Origin: Coriobacteriia bacterium
GTDB lineage: Bacteria; Actinomycetota; Coriobacteriia; Coriobacteriales; UBA8131
Direction of reading: 5' to 3'
Length of the DNA: 45,701 nucleotides
Assembly (NCBI GenBank): GCA_009784425.1
Contig: WRBR01000005.1
Span: forward strand, 1-45,701
Positions 36,535-45,701 of this stretch are shown in pieces. The notes beneath the pieces were generated by a model that made no database searches, had not been told where the DNA came from, and saw only the letters and a list, made by a program, of their open reading frames with translations. The translations under genes and the position numbers were made by a program. Positions within the stretch are counted from its first letter, which is position 1. Each line of letters starts with the position of its first letter.

Positions 36535-36573
36535 GAGGACGGTTCGGCTGACTTAAAAGCAAACCGTCCCCTC
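36535..36573. repeat. GGGGAC-family hairpin between convergent genes
   Basis: GAGGACGGTT (36535-36544) / AACCGTCCCCTC (36562-36573). Same subfamily as 24603-24652 (shared GACGGTTCGnCTGACTTA). Confidence 0.8.
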
Positions 36574-36582
36574 TGACGATAA

Positions 36583-36975
36583 TCAGATTTTCTTGTGCTC
36601 GGTAAACACTACGGCGTAGCCGTCAATATCGGCTATGGCAAACTCTTTGGCGCCGTAGAAGGTATCGTGCAGCTCGCAAAGAAGCTCGGTTTTGGCTTTG
36701 AGCTCCTCATAAAGCTCGTTGAAGTTATCCACCATAACGTAAAGGGTCGCCGACGGCTTCACGCTCGGCGCACCGTAAGTTGGTAGCTCAGAAACTAGGC
36801 TTGCGCGCTCTTGAATCATGAGCATAATGCCGTCTTTTGCAAGAATGGCAAACTGCAAACCGCCGCTTTCGTTCGGCACGGTTGTTGTGACGGCAAAACC
36901 CAAAAGTCCCTCGTAAAAGCCCAGTGAATCCTCCACATTCTCAACCATCAGATTGGTTGTCATGCTTGTGTACAT
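36583..36975 (-). CDS. VOC family (glyoxalase/bleomycin-resistance-like) protein
   Basis: TNLMVENVEDSLGFYEGLLGFAVTTTVPNESGGLQFAILAKDGIMLMIQE...FAIADIDGYAVVFTEHK. Confidence 0.9.
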   Translation of the reverse strand: MYTSMTTNLMVENVEDSLGFYEGLLGFAVTTTVPNESGGLQFAILAKDGIMLMIQERASLVSELPTYGAPSVKPSATLYVMVDNFNELYEELKAKTELLCELHDTFYGAKEFAIADIDGYAVVFTEHKKI

Positions 36976-37063
36976 GGTGTGCCTCCGTTTTCCGTTTTCT
37001 CGCTCATTTCTAGCAAATGATAAGAGAAGTCTTTTGAGTTGTATTGTATAAATGCGCCAAAGC

Positions 37064-37849
37064 TCACAGATTCCTGCGAGGGTACCGATGCACGAGCTGT
37101 AGGGGAGTAATGCCGAGGTGCTTCTGAAAATCTTTAATCATGTGCGATTGATCGTAGTACTCGGTGATGCGCAGTATGTCTGCAGGGCTTGCCTTGGGTG
37201 AGCACAGAACCTTAAGGCACTTTTGAAACCGCAGGATAGACAAGGCTATTTTGGGCGAGTAGCCAAAGTGCTCGGCAAACAGCCGCTGGCATTGTCGCGA
37301 GCTGAGGTGCAGCAAGTCGCTGAGCTCCTTGGCATTTGCGGGCGGCGCATCGCACAGCTCATCAAAAAGCTTGGTGAATCTGTTGGGAGAGGAGTTTTTC
37401 ATGAGCTCAATCAGCATGCTCTTCATTTTGGCCTTCATTGCTTCGGGTGAGAGGGAGAAGAAGGAGCTGGGGTCAAAGCCTTCATCCACCTCGGCGAGCG
37501 GCAAAAAGCAGTCCATTGCATCGGCGGCCGGGCGTCCCGTAAGCTGGTGAAAAACACCCGGAGCAAGCCGCGCGCCAAAGAACCATGCAGGCAAACGGAG
37601 CTTATAGCTAAAATCAGTAATGCTCATGCCAGAAAAGCCAATACGCTCTTCCGAGGGCTCAACCACGAGGTCGATGCAACCGTCGGTTACGATGATGTTT
37701 TCTACAATGCAGGGGTTTGCGTGCTTAGACTGCATCTCCCAAAAGCAAATCACGTAGTTACAGAAGCGCTCGTCTATATCTTCTGTGTAAAGCACGTTCT
37801 CAGAAAAAACAGGGTTCAGGACAAACGGAATTTGAATCGGGTAGTACAA
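37064..37849 (-). CDS. AraC-family transcriptional regulator
   Basis: C-terminal HTH LSDLLHLSSRQCQRLFAEHFGYSPKIALSILRFQKCLKVL...ILRITEYYDQSHMIKDFQKHLGITPLQL. Confidence 0.92.
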   Translation of the reverse strand: MYYPIQIPFVLNPVFSENVLYTEDIDERFCNYVICFWEMQSKHANPCIVENIIVTDGCIDLVVEPSEERIGFSGMSITDFSYKLRLPAWFFGARLAPGVFHQLTGRPAADAMDCFLPLAEVDEGFDPSSFFSLSPEAMKAKMKSMLIELMKNSSPNRFTKLFDELCDAPPANAKELSDLLHLSSRQCQRLFAEHFGYSPKIALSILRFQKCLKVLCSPKASPADILRITEYYDQSHMIKDFQKHLGITPLQLVHRYPRRNL

Positions 37850-38000
37850 GGGTTATCTCCTAGCAGCTAAACGGGGAGCCAACGGTCTTATCCTAACCTA
37901 GCTATTTTAGCTGAGAAAGCGGGCTCACTGAGGAGCCGATAAGTTAATGGGTATAATAATCGGAGTGTCACCACGCAGTTAAATCAGGGAGGGGCTTTGC

Positions 38001-38438
38001 ATGAACAATAAGACTCAAAGCAATACTAGCTACAGAGTATGGCGAAGCATTCTGCTTGGGCTTTGCCTCTTTATTGCCGCTGGTGCCGTTGGTGGCGCTG
38101 CGCTTGCCTTTATCCCCGCATTGAGCGCGTTTTCGGGTGCAAATGAAATAGTGCCCGTGCTTCAACAGGCGCCGCTCGTTGGTCAGTACATTAACTCACT
38201 GGTAATTCCAGGCTTTGCTCTGATGCTGCTGGTTCTTGTCCCGCAGGGCCTTGCCTGCATATGCATGCTCAGAAAGCATCCCCGACAAATTGACGCAGGC
38301 ATCTTTGCTGGCGTTATGCTTATAGTCTGTCAAATTGGCGAGCTCGTGCTAATCCCAAACCCTTTGTCCGTGATTTACCTCACCCTCGGCGCAATCCAAA
38401 TCTTCGCTGGCATCATGTGCCTGCGCGTGAAGGGCTAA
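38001..38438 (+). CDS. Small membrane protein, ~4 TM helices, unknown function
   Basis: 145 aa with four hydrophobic segments and plausible RBS (GGGAGGGG) upstream of ATG. Confidence 0.65.
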   Translation: MNNKTQSNTSYRVWRSILLGLCLFIAAGAVGGAALAFIPALSAFSGANEIVPVLQQAPLVGQYINSLVIPGFALMLLVLVPQGLACICMLRKHPRQIDAGIFAGVMLIVCQIGELVLIPNPLSVIYLTLGAIQIFAGIMCLRVKG

Positions 38439-38484
38439 GTGACACAGCTTCCCTGTCCGCACGTGTCTCCCCGTGACACCCCTG

Positions 38485-38886
38485 TTATCTGTAGCCATAG
38501 ATAGTAATCACACCACCATCTACTTCATACGGAATACTATACTTAACTAGAATTGCCAAAAACTCATCTGTTATGTCTTCAGCAATAATGTCAGGCAATA
38601 GGCGGCCTTGATGTTTTGTATATCTTGGCCGGACTTTTATCCACTCAATAGCAAAGTAATCGCCCCAATCGTAGAGACCCTCGTCGCTCCAGTCGCCCCA
38701 CCACCACACATCTTCATCAAACGCAGAAATATTCACTTCTTCTTCGCAAACATCTTTTAGAACAAAAGGCGGAGGAAAAGGCAAATCGTCGATAGCATTT
38801 TGAAGCTCTTTCCATTTCGTATTGTTCATACAGCTATATAAGCCTTTTCTTGAGACGATTTCTAAGACTCTTTCTTTCCTGGTCAT
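38485..38886 (-). CDS. Small acidic Trp-rich protein, possibly DUF6678/immunity-like
   Basis: 133 aa; LYSCMNNTKWKELQNAIDDLPFPPPFVLKDV...WWWGDWSDEGLYDWGDYFAIEWIKVRP. Confidence 0.5.
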   Translation of the reverse strand: MTRKERVLEIVSRKGLYSCMNNTKWKELQNAIDDLPFPPPFVLKDVCEEEVNISAFDEDVWWWGDWSDEGLYDWGDYFAIEWIKVRPRYTKHQGRLLPDIIAEDITDEFLAILVKYSIPYEVDGGVITIYGYR

Positions 38887-39062
38887 GGTGCCACTACCTT
38901 CGAGACGATAAACCCTCCATAGGCGTCATTGTTAATTTTCATGCACTTACCTCCTGTAAAGCTTGTTCTAGCTTAAGCTTACATGTGCTTGTCGCTTTGA
39001 GCAGGGTTTTGGCTCTTGGCGGAGATCTCCCTAATTCTGGGCACCAAATCAGCCTTGCTAGA

Positions 39063-39086
39063 ACACAAAGGACCGTCCCTTTGTGT
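39063..39086. repeat. Short hairpin with a CCGTCCC core 3' of the DUF2510 gene, possibly diverged GGGGAC-family
   Basis: ACACAAAGG-ACCGTC-CCTTTGTGT. Confidence 0.5.
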
Positions 39087-39104
39087 CACCTTTGTGTCAT
39101 TGTG

Positions 39105-39632
39105 TCAGTGCATAGACCACATGAACGCCAGGGCTACAAAGTAAAAAATGAGATTGGCAATCACGCCAGCTAATGAAATTATCCCAAGGGTCAATCCTGC
39201 AGTTGCCATGCCCTTGTTTACAGTACTCTTTCTTCCTATTGCGCCAAGGATTATCGCTGCAACAGAGGTAAAACCAAAGGTGAAAAAACCGGCAATGCCG
39301 CATACAAGCGAAGCAATAGCAAGGCCGTTTGTCTGCCCACCAGCAGCTTGCGAATAATAATGACCCCCAACTGGACTGTAATCCATTGCCTGCGCAAGAA
39401 CGTGCTGTGAGCCATTGGGATGTACTTGCTGTATTGGTTGTGCGGGCACCTGCGTTGGTTGCACCGGAAGTTGCGGCGGCTGCGCAGGACGCGCAACCGC
39501 ACGAGAATCAGTAATGTCATTAGTCCATTGCAACCCGTCCCAGTATCGGAGTTTTGAGGCATCGCCCGATGGATCTGGGTACCATCCTACTTGTGCATTC
39601 ATGCTTGTTGATGTCTCCCTTATGCTAGACAC
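39105..39632 (-). CDS. DUF2510 / DUF4190 domain membrane protein
   Basis: VGWYPDPSGDASKLRYWDGLQWTND (DUF2510), Pro/Gln linker, NGLAIASLVCGIAGFFTFGFTSVAAIILGAIGRKSTVNKGMATAGLTLGIISL (DUF4190-like). Confidence 0.8.
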   Translation of the reverse strand: MSSIRETSTSMNAQVGWYPDPSGDASKLRYWDGLQWTNDITDSRAVARPAQPPQLPVQPTQVPAQPIQQVHPNGSQHVLAQAMDYSPVGGHYYSQAAGGQTNGLAIASLVCGIAGFFTFGFTSVAAIILGAIGRKSTVNKGMATAGLTLGIISLAGVIANLIFYFVALAFMWSMH

Positions 39633-39635
39633 GGA

Positions 39636-41123
39636 CTATTTTACATCGTCAATAGGCTTGAGATGCTGCTTCTTGGTGTAGCGGCCTGGAGATAATCTTC
39701 TCAGGATCAATCTGAGTGCCACATAAATCAGAGGCCCAAATATGATTATCAGCCACGCGAGGATTTCTAAGCTGGTATAGCTTATATGCGGACGAGATAT
39801 ACTCTCTTCATAGAGCCCAAGACTCAGGATAACTCCAAAGGCCAGCCATGCAACTACGGCGATAATCGTGGAAATTGTCTCGACCTTATCAAGTTTGTCG
39901 TGCTTTTGGTGGAGCGCCAGAATGCCATAAGCAAGATATCCAATCCAAGCGGCACTGCCAGCTACCCCTAGGGCAATAGACATCGCACCAAATCCAAGGT
40001 CAAAGTCATCGATTGCAAAGAAACCAACAAACAAAAATCCTATGCTAAAAACCCCTACAACAGTTGACACAAAAATAAGTCTGATGACGTACAAAGTCTT
40101 GTTAACAGTAAGAAGTGCTTTGTTTGGTGCAGTGTCCAAGCTCGATGGTTGATAGTGATAGAGAGTCAATGTCTTGATAAAGCCCAGTATTACATTAGCA
40201 ATGGCGGTGAGCAGAAGCCCGCCTATAAGAACTCCAAACGGTCCTAAGTCCATACCGCCACCGTTAGAAAATCCGTCAACGATAGTAACGATGTTGACAA
40301 TAAAATAGAGAGTGCCCAGCACAGCCGGAAGAATCATTATGGCTCTGAGAACCTTGAATACCCACGTCAAGCTCTGCTCTTTCAGGGCATGATTCACCAG
40401 GTTTGCACCAGGAAGCTGATCGGCGGACTGAGCCTCCTTGTTGTTACCGCTGCCCCTCTCTCCTCTGCTCCATAATCCACTGAACGAGGCATTGGGATAT
40501 GCCAAAAACCATACTTTATAGCACTTTGCGCACTCGTACCATTCTTCACGGCGCTCCTTGCTTTTCTGCTTTGGAGAAATCTTGCGCAGCATCTTGTTCT
40601 TGGTCAGCCGGGCAAGCTGCGCTTGGGCTAGCTTAAAATCAGCGCTGGAGAAATCAATTGCATCTTCAAGCATTTCACACTCACAAGGTGAGTTTTCTAA
40701 AGAGGATCTGATGGTTGTGTCGTCGACGTAAACGAGCGGATTTCCGCGTAAATCAAAATGGATTGGATAGCCCCTGTTGTCTTCAAAATCAATGGAAGAG
40801 AATTCGTCTTTATCACTTTGAGAGATGATTTTTAAAATCTGCAGTTTCTCTTCAGGGGTAACGGGCGCATTGGAATTAAAGGGCTGTGCGTGAGCCCTTC
40901 TCCATACCACTTCTTCTTCAGCAGACTTGATCTCTTTGGCGTTTGGCCTCGGCTGAGCCTTGAGCCACTCTAACGATCTTTCAGCGTCCCCAATCGCCAC
41001 ATCCCAAGAAAGCCACTCGGCCTTGTTAATTGATACCAGATAGTCATAATTGCTCTTAAACTCAAGAAGCCTTCCCTCGTATTCAATAACTAGTGACCAA
41101 GGTGTCACAGCAATCTTTCTCAT
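39636..41123 (-). CDS. Large multi-domain membrane protein of unknown function
   Basis: 495 aa; soluble N-terminal half with WYECAKCYKVW, C-terminal half with ~6 TM segments. Confidence 0.65.
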   Translation of the reverse strand: MRKIAVTPWSLVIEYEGRLLEFKSNYDYLVSINKAEWLSWDVAIGDAERSLEWLKAQPRPNAKEIKSAEEEVVWRRAHAQPFNSNAPVTPEEKLQILKIISQSDKDEFSSIDFEDNRGYPIHFDLRGNPLVYVDDTTIRSSLENSPCECEMLEDAIDFSSADFKLAQAQLARLTKNKMLRKISPKQKSKERREEWYECAKCYKVWFLAYPNASFSGLWSRGERGSGNNKEAQSADQLPGANLVNHALKEQSLTWVFKVLRAIMILPAVLGTLYFIVNIVTIVDGFSNGGGMDLGPFGVLIGGLLLTAIANVILGFIKTLTLYHYQPSSLDTAPNKALLTVNKTLYVIRLIFVSTVVGVFSIGFLFVGFFAIDDFDLGFGAMSIALGVAGSAAWIGYLAYGILALHQKHDKLDKVETISTIIAVVAWLAFGVILSLGLYEESISRPHISYTSLEILAWLIIIFGPLIYVALRLILRRLSPGRYTKKQHLKPIDDVK

Positions 41124-41176
41124 GGTCTCCCACCTTAAACGTCTGGTTGTTGAATAGCTCCCCTGCTAGCTTTTTC

Positions 41177-42154
41177 TTAGAAATCTTTGAACGGGACTGC
41201 TCGGTAAGGACTTTCCTCATCAAAGAGTAAAAACTTCATCGTTCGGTAAAGCTCCGAGGAATCATCTTCAAATGCGATTGCCCGCCCCAAGATATATGCT
41301 GCCATGTATTCGTGCCAGCTTGAGTACACTCTAGACGCATTTGTTGCTGCACCCTTCATGAAAGCCCATGCTTCATCTTCACTCAGATACCCGGCATTTG
41401 CGCTGTATCTGGCAACAAAACCGCAGCGCCCATAGTCCCACGCAGCAACGGATGTAATTGCCGACAATGCTTCTTCGGTATACCCAAGGTCAATGAGCGT
41501 CTTTTTTGCAGAGACATAGCACTGCAGCCCTGCGCCTATCCTGGTAAATAAGTTCTGAACAACCAATTCAAAAAATTCATCGTCTGTTAAATTTTCTGTG
41601 AGCTCTGCGCTCACGCGCTCTGCTGTATCCCTAAATGCAGCTTCAAGGATGGATAAATCAAGGGTAATAGGGTCAGAATCAATCTCATCATCACTTTTGT
41701 TGATAGTTGCCAAAAGCTCTTCTTCGTTCTTTTTAATAAAGTCAAACACCTCGTCCGCATAAGGAGTATGCCCTTCTGCCATAGATAAATAGCGGGCAGT
41801 CCGGATTGCTTCAAAGGTGTCCGCAATCCCCCACGTCTGGTAAAGGAGTGCCCAGAGATCCTTCTTTGTTCCGGGCACCCAAAATGTTTGGCATGAATCA
41901 CCGTTGAGAACATGCAGCACGGCGGCAAAGGTTTGATAACGTACTCTTTCTTTGGGGAGGTGTTCCGGTGGCCGAAACAAGTTCTTTTTACTTATTACTA
42001 TCCATACAATACCGCCGATTACACACAATGAACAGAAGACAAGCATAAAAATCGTATCTCCAACGTCATCGCGGCTATAAACAAACGCAGCAATTATCCC
42101 GATGATTCCGAGAAAAATCATCAGATAAGGAACCCGCTCCAGTGATATAAACAT
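41177..42154 (-). CDS. Membrane-anchored DUF1266-like protein
   Basis: Two N-terminal TM segments; LLYQTWGIADTFEAIRTARYL...AAWDYGRCGFVARYSANAGYLSEDEAWAFMKGAATNASRVYSSWHEYMAAYILGRAIAF fits a DUF1266-like pattern. Confidence 0.65.
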   Translation of the reverse strand: MFISLERVPYLMIFLGIIGIIAAFVYSRDDVGDTIFMLVFCSLCVIGGIVWIVISKKNLFRPPEHLPKERVRYQTFAAVLHVLNGDSCQTFWVPGTKKDLWALLYQTWGIADTFEAIRTARYLSMAEGHTPYADEVFDFIKKNEEELLATINKSDDEIDSDPITLDLSILEAAFRDTAERVSAELTENLTDDEFFELVVQNLFTRIGAGLQCYVSAKKTLIDLGYTEEALSAITSVAAWDYGRCGFVARYSANAGYLSEDEAWAFMKGAATNASRVYSSWHEYMAAYILGRAIAFEDDSSELYRTMKFLLFDEESPYRAVPFKDF

Positions 42155-42552
42155 AAAGACACCTCTAAATATTATTGTATAAATTCTGTGCTACCAGACG
42201 CCTATTGCACGTAAGTTTACCATACTCCGGTTTTTGCCAAGACGCCCCCAATGTGTCCCCCGGTCACACTCTACACGTCTTGTGTTATGACACCTGACCG
42301 GGCCCCCATATGTCGTAGGTGTATCCAAAAAAATCTCCCCTTTTTACTCTTAACTCTTTACTTACAGAGCGGTGTGTCCATGATTTACGAGCCATTCAGC
42401 CAATTATTGGCTAAAATACGAATAATTTCGGGTGTATCCCTTGATAAATTTGCTATTTTCATTAGTATAATTCTCCTATATAATGTTTGGGACTCTATTT
42501 AGCTGACCCTACTAACGTTGCAGTTATACATACACCGTACGGAGGACACACC

Positions 42553-43704
42553 ATGTGGGAGCCAGAAGGCACAGTTAGCAGCACCAGCAGCAGCCTTGCG
42601 CTTATTAAAGTCGTAGGCGTTGGCGGTGGTGGCACCAATGCTGTCAATAGGATGATTGAGGCTGGAATCAAAGGCGTGGAATTTGTGGTCATCAATACCG
42701 ATGCCCAAGATCTTCTCATGTCCAACGCAGACAGAATCGTTCATATTGGCGAGAGCCTTACCAAAGGACTCGGCGCAGGGGCAGATCCCGGCAAGGGCGC
42801 ACAGGCTGCAGAAGAATCGCGCAAAGAAATCGCCGAAGCCCTTGAGGGGGCAGACATGGTTTTTGTGACCGCCGGCGAAGGAGGCGGCACCGGTACCGGT
42901 GCGTCACCCATCGTTGCAGAGATTGCGCACGACACCATCGGAGCGCTCACCGTGGGGGTTGTCACCAAGCCTTTCTCTTTTGAAGGACGCAAGCGCATGG
43001 CACAGGCAGAAGACGGCATCATGCTGCTCGCCCAAAATGTTGACGCGCTTATCGTCATCCCTAACGATCGCCTCCTACAAATAGTGGAAAAGAAAACCAC
43101 GATGCTCGATGCCTTCCGCATTGCAGACGACATTCTCCGTCAGGGCACCCAGGGTATCACCGATCTTATCACCATCCCCGGCACCATCAACGTTGACTTT
43201 GCCGATGTGCGCACGGTGATGAAAGATGCCGGAACCGCCATGATGGGCATTGGCGTTGCCGCTGGCGAGAACCGCGCAATAGAGGCAGCCATTCAGGCTA
43301 TCTCGAGCAAGCTGCTTGACTCCTCAATCGTTGGCGCCAAGCGCATCCTCGTATCCGTGGCTGGTTCATCAGACATGGGTCTGGCCGAGGTGCACGAGGC
43401 AGCAACCGCCGTTACCGAATCTGCAGACAGCGATGCAAACATCATCTTTGGCTCGGTCATTGACGATACCCTCGGAGACCAGGTTAAGGTCACCGTTATT
43501 GCCACCGGCTTTGACCGGGTAGCAACCCAGGCTGCTATGGACTTTGACGGTCATGAGTCCGGCTTCAGGCAAAGCGCAGGAGCACTGGACGATTACGGGT
43601 ACGATTATCAGCCCGCTCGCTCAAGCCAAACTTACGGCAGGCAGGCACAACCTCTGACCTTTGATGATGAGTTCATTCCAGAATTCCTCCGGCAAGGACA
43701 CTGA
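42553..43704 (+). CDS. ftsZ: Cell division protein FtsZ
   Basis: [54 protein letters not shown]-terminal peptide [20 protein letters not shown] at 42541 supports ATG 42553 rather than the ORF-track start. Confidence 0.98.
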   Translation: MWEPEGTVSSTSSSLALIKVVGVGGGGTNAVNRMIEAGIKGVEFVVINTDAQDLLMSNADRIVHIGESLTKGLGAGADPGKGAQAAEESRKEIAEALEGADMVFVTAGEGGGTGTGASPIVAEIAHDTIGALTVGVVTKPFSFEGRKRMAQAEDGIMLLAQNVDALIVIPNDRLLQIVEKKTTMLDAFRIADDILRQGTQGITDLITIPGTINVDFADVRTVMKDAGTAMMGIGVAAGENRAIEAAIQAISSKLLDSSIVGAKRILVSVAGSSDMGLAEVHEAATAVTESADSDANIIFGSVIDDTLGDQVKVTVIATGFDRVATQAAMDFDGHESGFRQSAGALDDYGYDYQPARSSQTYGRQAQPLTFDDEFIPEFLRQGH

Positions 43705-44398
43705 GATCATCACTCAGTTTGAAAAGAATTATCAAGAAATACAGCTAGCAATAAACTCCGCTGCGGCTTGTGCTGGCAGGGATCCAGACGAGGTGTTACT
43801 GGTGGCAGTGAGCAAGGCAGTGGGCATACCCGAGATAGAAACCGCCATCAAGGCGGGCATCAGCGATTTTGGAGAGAACCGCACGCACAGCCTGCGTGAA
43901 AAGCAAAACCTGCTCCCCTCAAAGCGCTGGCACTACATTGGGCATATCCAAACCAATAAGCTCAAAGACCTGGTAGGAAGAGCGCACCTCATACACTCAG
44001 TTGCAAGCCTGCGTGCCCTCAACGCCATCAGCCGCCTGGCTGAGCAGCAAGAAATCAACCAAAAAATCCTCATAGAGGTCAATGTTTCCGGCGAGGAAAG
44101 CAAAGACGGCCTGGCCCCCTCAGAGCTACCCAACTTCCTGGAGGCCGCAAGCACCACACAAAACATAGAGGTTAAGGGCTTCATGACTATGGCGCCCCTG
44201 CTGGAGTCCGCAGAGGATAAAACAGCGCGCCAGTGCTTTGCTGCTCTGAGAGAACTCCGCGACAATCTGGTACCGATTTTTGCCGGAGCAGAAAATATCA
44301 GCTTAAATGAACTGTCAATGGGTATGTCTGGTGATTTTTCAGACGCCATACAAGAAGGAGCTACGATTGTTCGCATCGGTCGCAGACTTTGGAGCTAA
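43667..44398 (+). CDS. YggS/PLPBP family pyridoxal-phosphate homeostasis protein
   Basis: [39 protein letters not shown]...[17 protein letters not shown]...[27 protein letters not shown]. Start could also be 43661 or 43664. Confidence 0.94.
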   Translation: MSSFQNSSGKDTEIITQFEKNYQEIQLAINSAAACAGRDPDEVLLVAVSKAVGIPEIETAIKAGISDFGENRTHSLREKQNLLPSKRWHYIGHIQTNKLKDLVGRAHLIHSVASLRALNAISRLAEQQEINQKILIEVNVSGEESKDGLAPSELPNFLEAASTTQNIEVKGFMTMAPLLESAEDKTARQCFAALRELRDNLVPIFAGAENISLNELSMGMSGDFSDAIQEGATIVRIGRRLWS

Positions 44399-44400
44399 TT

Positions 44401-45240
44401 ATGGGACTACTTGATAACATCAAGAGCCGCCTGGGCGGAGACCAGGGCGAGTACGACGAGAACGACCAGTACTACGATGACCAAGAAACCTACGAGGCAG
44501 ACTACGATGATGGTCGCCACTATAATGACGCGCCCTACTACGACGATGCTGCCGACGAATCATCTGCGGCAAGCAGTCGCAAGTCAAGCGTCTTTGATAA
44601 TTACACGCCGCTGGTCTCAATGAGCGACGTGCGCTCGCAAGAGATCCCCCGCCACACACAAAACACCCCAATACCCCGCGCGGGGCACCAGGCTAACCCG
44701 CAGATCAGAACCAGTCTGCCCTACGTGAGCACTTCGTTGGAGAGACCCACGTTTGCTCAGGGCGATTCATCAAACTACCCAACCGGTTCATTTGCCGCAG
44801 TTGAGAAAAGAGACACCGCAATTTACGCTAACGAAGAAATATCCGACCCTCTGTTCAGAAAACATTCGCTCTCCAACACCGGAGACTTCTCCGCCACCAG
44901 TCCTGCCTACTATGCCAGCAGAAGTGGCGTTGGCCACGTGAGGCCGGCTGGGCAGCTGCGGAGAACCCATAAGTTCAGAGAGGTTGTGGTGGTTACCCCG
45001 GCAAGTTACGCCGAGGCCGAGGTGGTTGCCAATAACCTCAGACGGCACAATGCCGTGGTATTGGTGCTCACGCAAACCAGACCGGAGCTTGCCAAGCGAA
45101 TCCTCGACTTTTCCTTTGGCGCTGCCGCCGTGGCAGAGGCACAGGTGGTGACGATAAGCGAGCGGGTTTACGCCCTCACCGCCAGCCACCCCCTCACCGA
45201 TGCCGAAATCGAACTTCTTCAAACCAGAGGAGTCCTATGA
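44401..45240 (+). CDS. sepF: Cell division protein SepF
   Basis: MGLLDNIKSRLGG N-terminal amphipathic helix, disordered linker, C-terminal REVVVVTPASYAEAEVVANNLRRHNAVVLVLTQTRPELAKRILDFSFGAA. Confidence 0.92.
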   Translation: MGLLDNIKSRLGGDQGEYDENDQYYDDQETYEADYDDGRHYNDAPYYDDAADESSAASSRKSSVFDNYTPLVSMSDVRSQEIPRHTQNTPIPRAGHQANPQIRTSLPYVSTSLERPTFAQGDSSNYPTGSFAAVEKRDTAIYANEEISDPLFRKHSLSNTGDFSATSPAYYASRSGVGHVRPAGQLRRTHKFREVVVVTPASYAEAEVVANNLRRHNAVVLVLTQTRPELAKRILDFSFGAAAVAEAQVVTISERVYALTASHPLTDAEIELLQTRGVL

Positions 45241-45701
45241 AAAACCCCACCTTGCAGCCTGAGGTCATAGAAAAACTGGGCAAAATCGCTCTCATTGGCG
45301 GCGGAAAGATGGGAGAGGCAATACTAGCCGGTTTGGTGCACGGCACACTGCTAAACCCTGAGACTATCGCGGTTGCCGAGCCAAGCCCTGAGCTTGCCGC
45401 CTATCTCAACGAAACTTACGGCGTTGACTGCGTGGACGATGCCGCAGTAATAACCCACGCCCAAACCGCGCTTTTTGCCATAAAGCCGCAGGTTTTTAAG
45501 CAGGTAGCAGAACATCTGGCGGCTGCCGAGGGCTTTGCCCCCGAGCGGGTCATCTCCATAGCCGCCGGCATCACCACAGAAACAATTGCCGCGTACTTTC
45601 CCAACGCTTATATCATCAGGGTCATGCCCAACACTCCTCTTATGGTGTCAGCAGGCATGAGCGTGGTGGCGGTGGGCGAGGGCACACCCAATTCAGAAGG
45701 C
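45237..45701 (+). CDS. proC: Pyrroline-5-carboxylate reductase, 3' partial (runs off the window)
   Basis: Not in the ORF track. ATG 45237 overlaps the sepF stop (ATGA): MKNPTLQPEVIEKLGKIALIGGGKMGEAILAGLVHG...LFAIKPQVF...VISIAAGITTETIAAYFPNAYIIRVMPNTPLMVSAGMSVV. Confidence 0.95.
   Translation, partial: MKNPTLQPEVIEKLGKIALIGGGKMGEAILAGLVHGTLLNPETIAVAEPSPELAAYLNETYGVDCVDDAAVITHAQTALFAIKPQVFKQVAEHLAAAEGFAPERVISIAAGITTETIAAYFPNAYIIRVMPNTPLMVSAGMSVVAVGEGTPNSEG

Noticed and set aside
42251-42502. 83-aa ORF upstream of ftsZ
   Set aside because: Low-quality composition, no domain, overlaps the ftsZ ORF extension and a hairpin-containing leader; more likely ftsZ upstream regulatory sequence.

Overview
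The window looks like a moderately GC-rich bacterial chromosome segment. The ftsZ-yggS-sepF-proC order and general gene content suggest a Gram-positive or actinobacterial lineage, possibly Coriobacteriia-like; this is inference only. Recognisable housekeeping and metabolic genes include ppc, lgt, coaX, purB, rubrerythrin, serS, a PFL/UPF0210 protein, modABC, ftsZ, yggS, sepF and a 3'-truncated proC running off the window. Regulatory genes include MerR and AraC regulators, two two-component systems, an HK-like HisKA-REC protein with no visible ATPase domain, an ECF sigma / membrane protein / vWA-lipoprotein cluster, and a HipB/HipA pair. The most unusual content is non-coding. A family of GGGGAC-core palindromes sits mostly just downstream of stop codons, including a 121-bp near-perfect palindrome and a nested ~166-bp element. 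In the two largest members the inner stem bases covary (GGTACA..TGTACC versus GGAACA..TGTTCC). There is also a MITE-like 152-bp nested palindrome and a second family of GATTGCGG repeats. A tRNA-Ser(GCT) gene has its 3' end duplicated 196 bp away as a 26-bp direct repeat enclosing a hairpin-rich spacer. At ~28267 the tail of an FtsX-type ABC permease abuts a response regulator that lacks its N-terminal acidic pocket; one deletion between divergent genes would explain both truncations. All calls come from reading the sequence and supplied ORFs; no database search was run.
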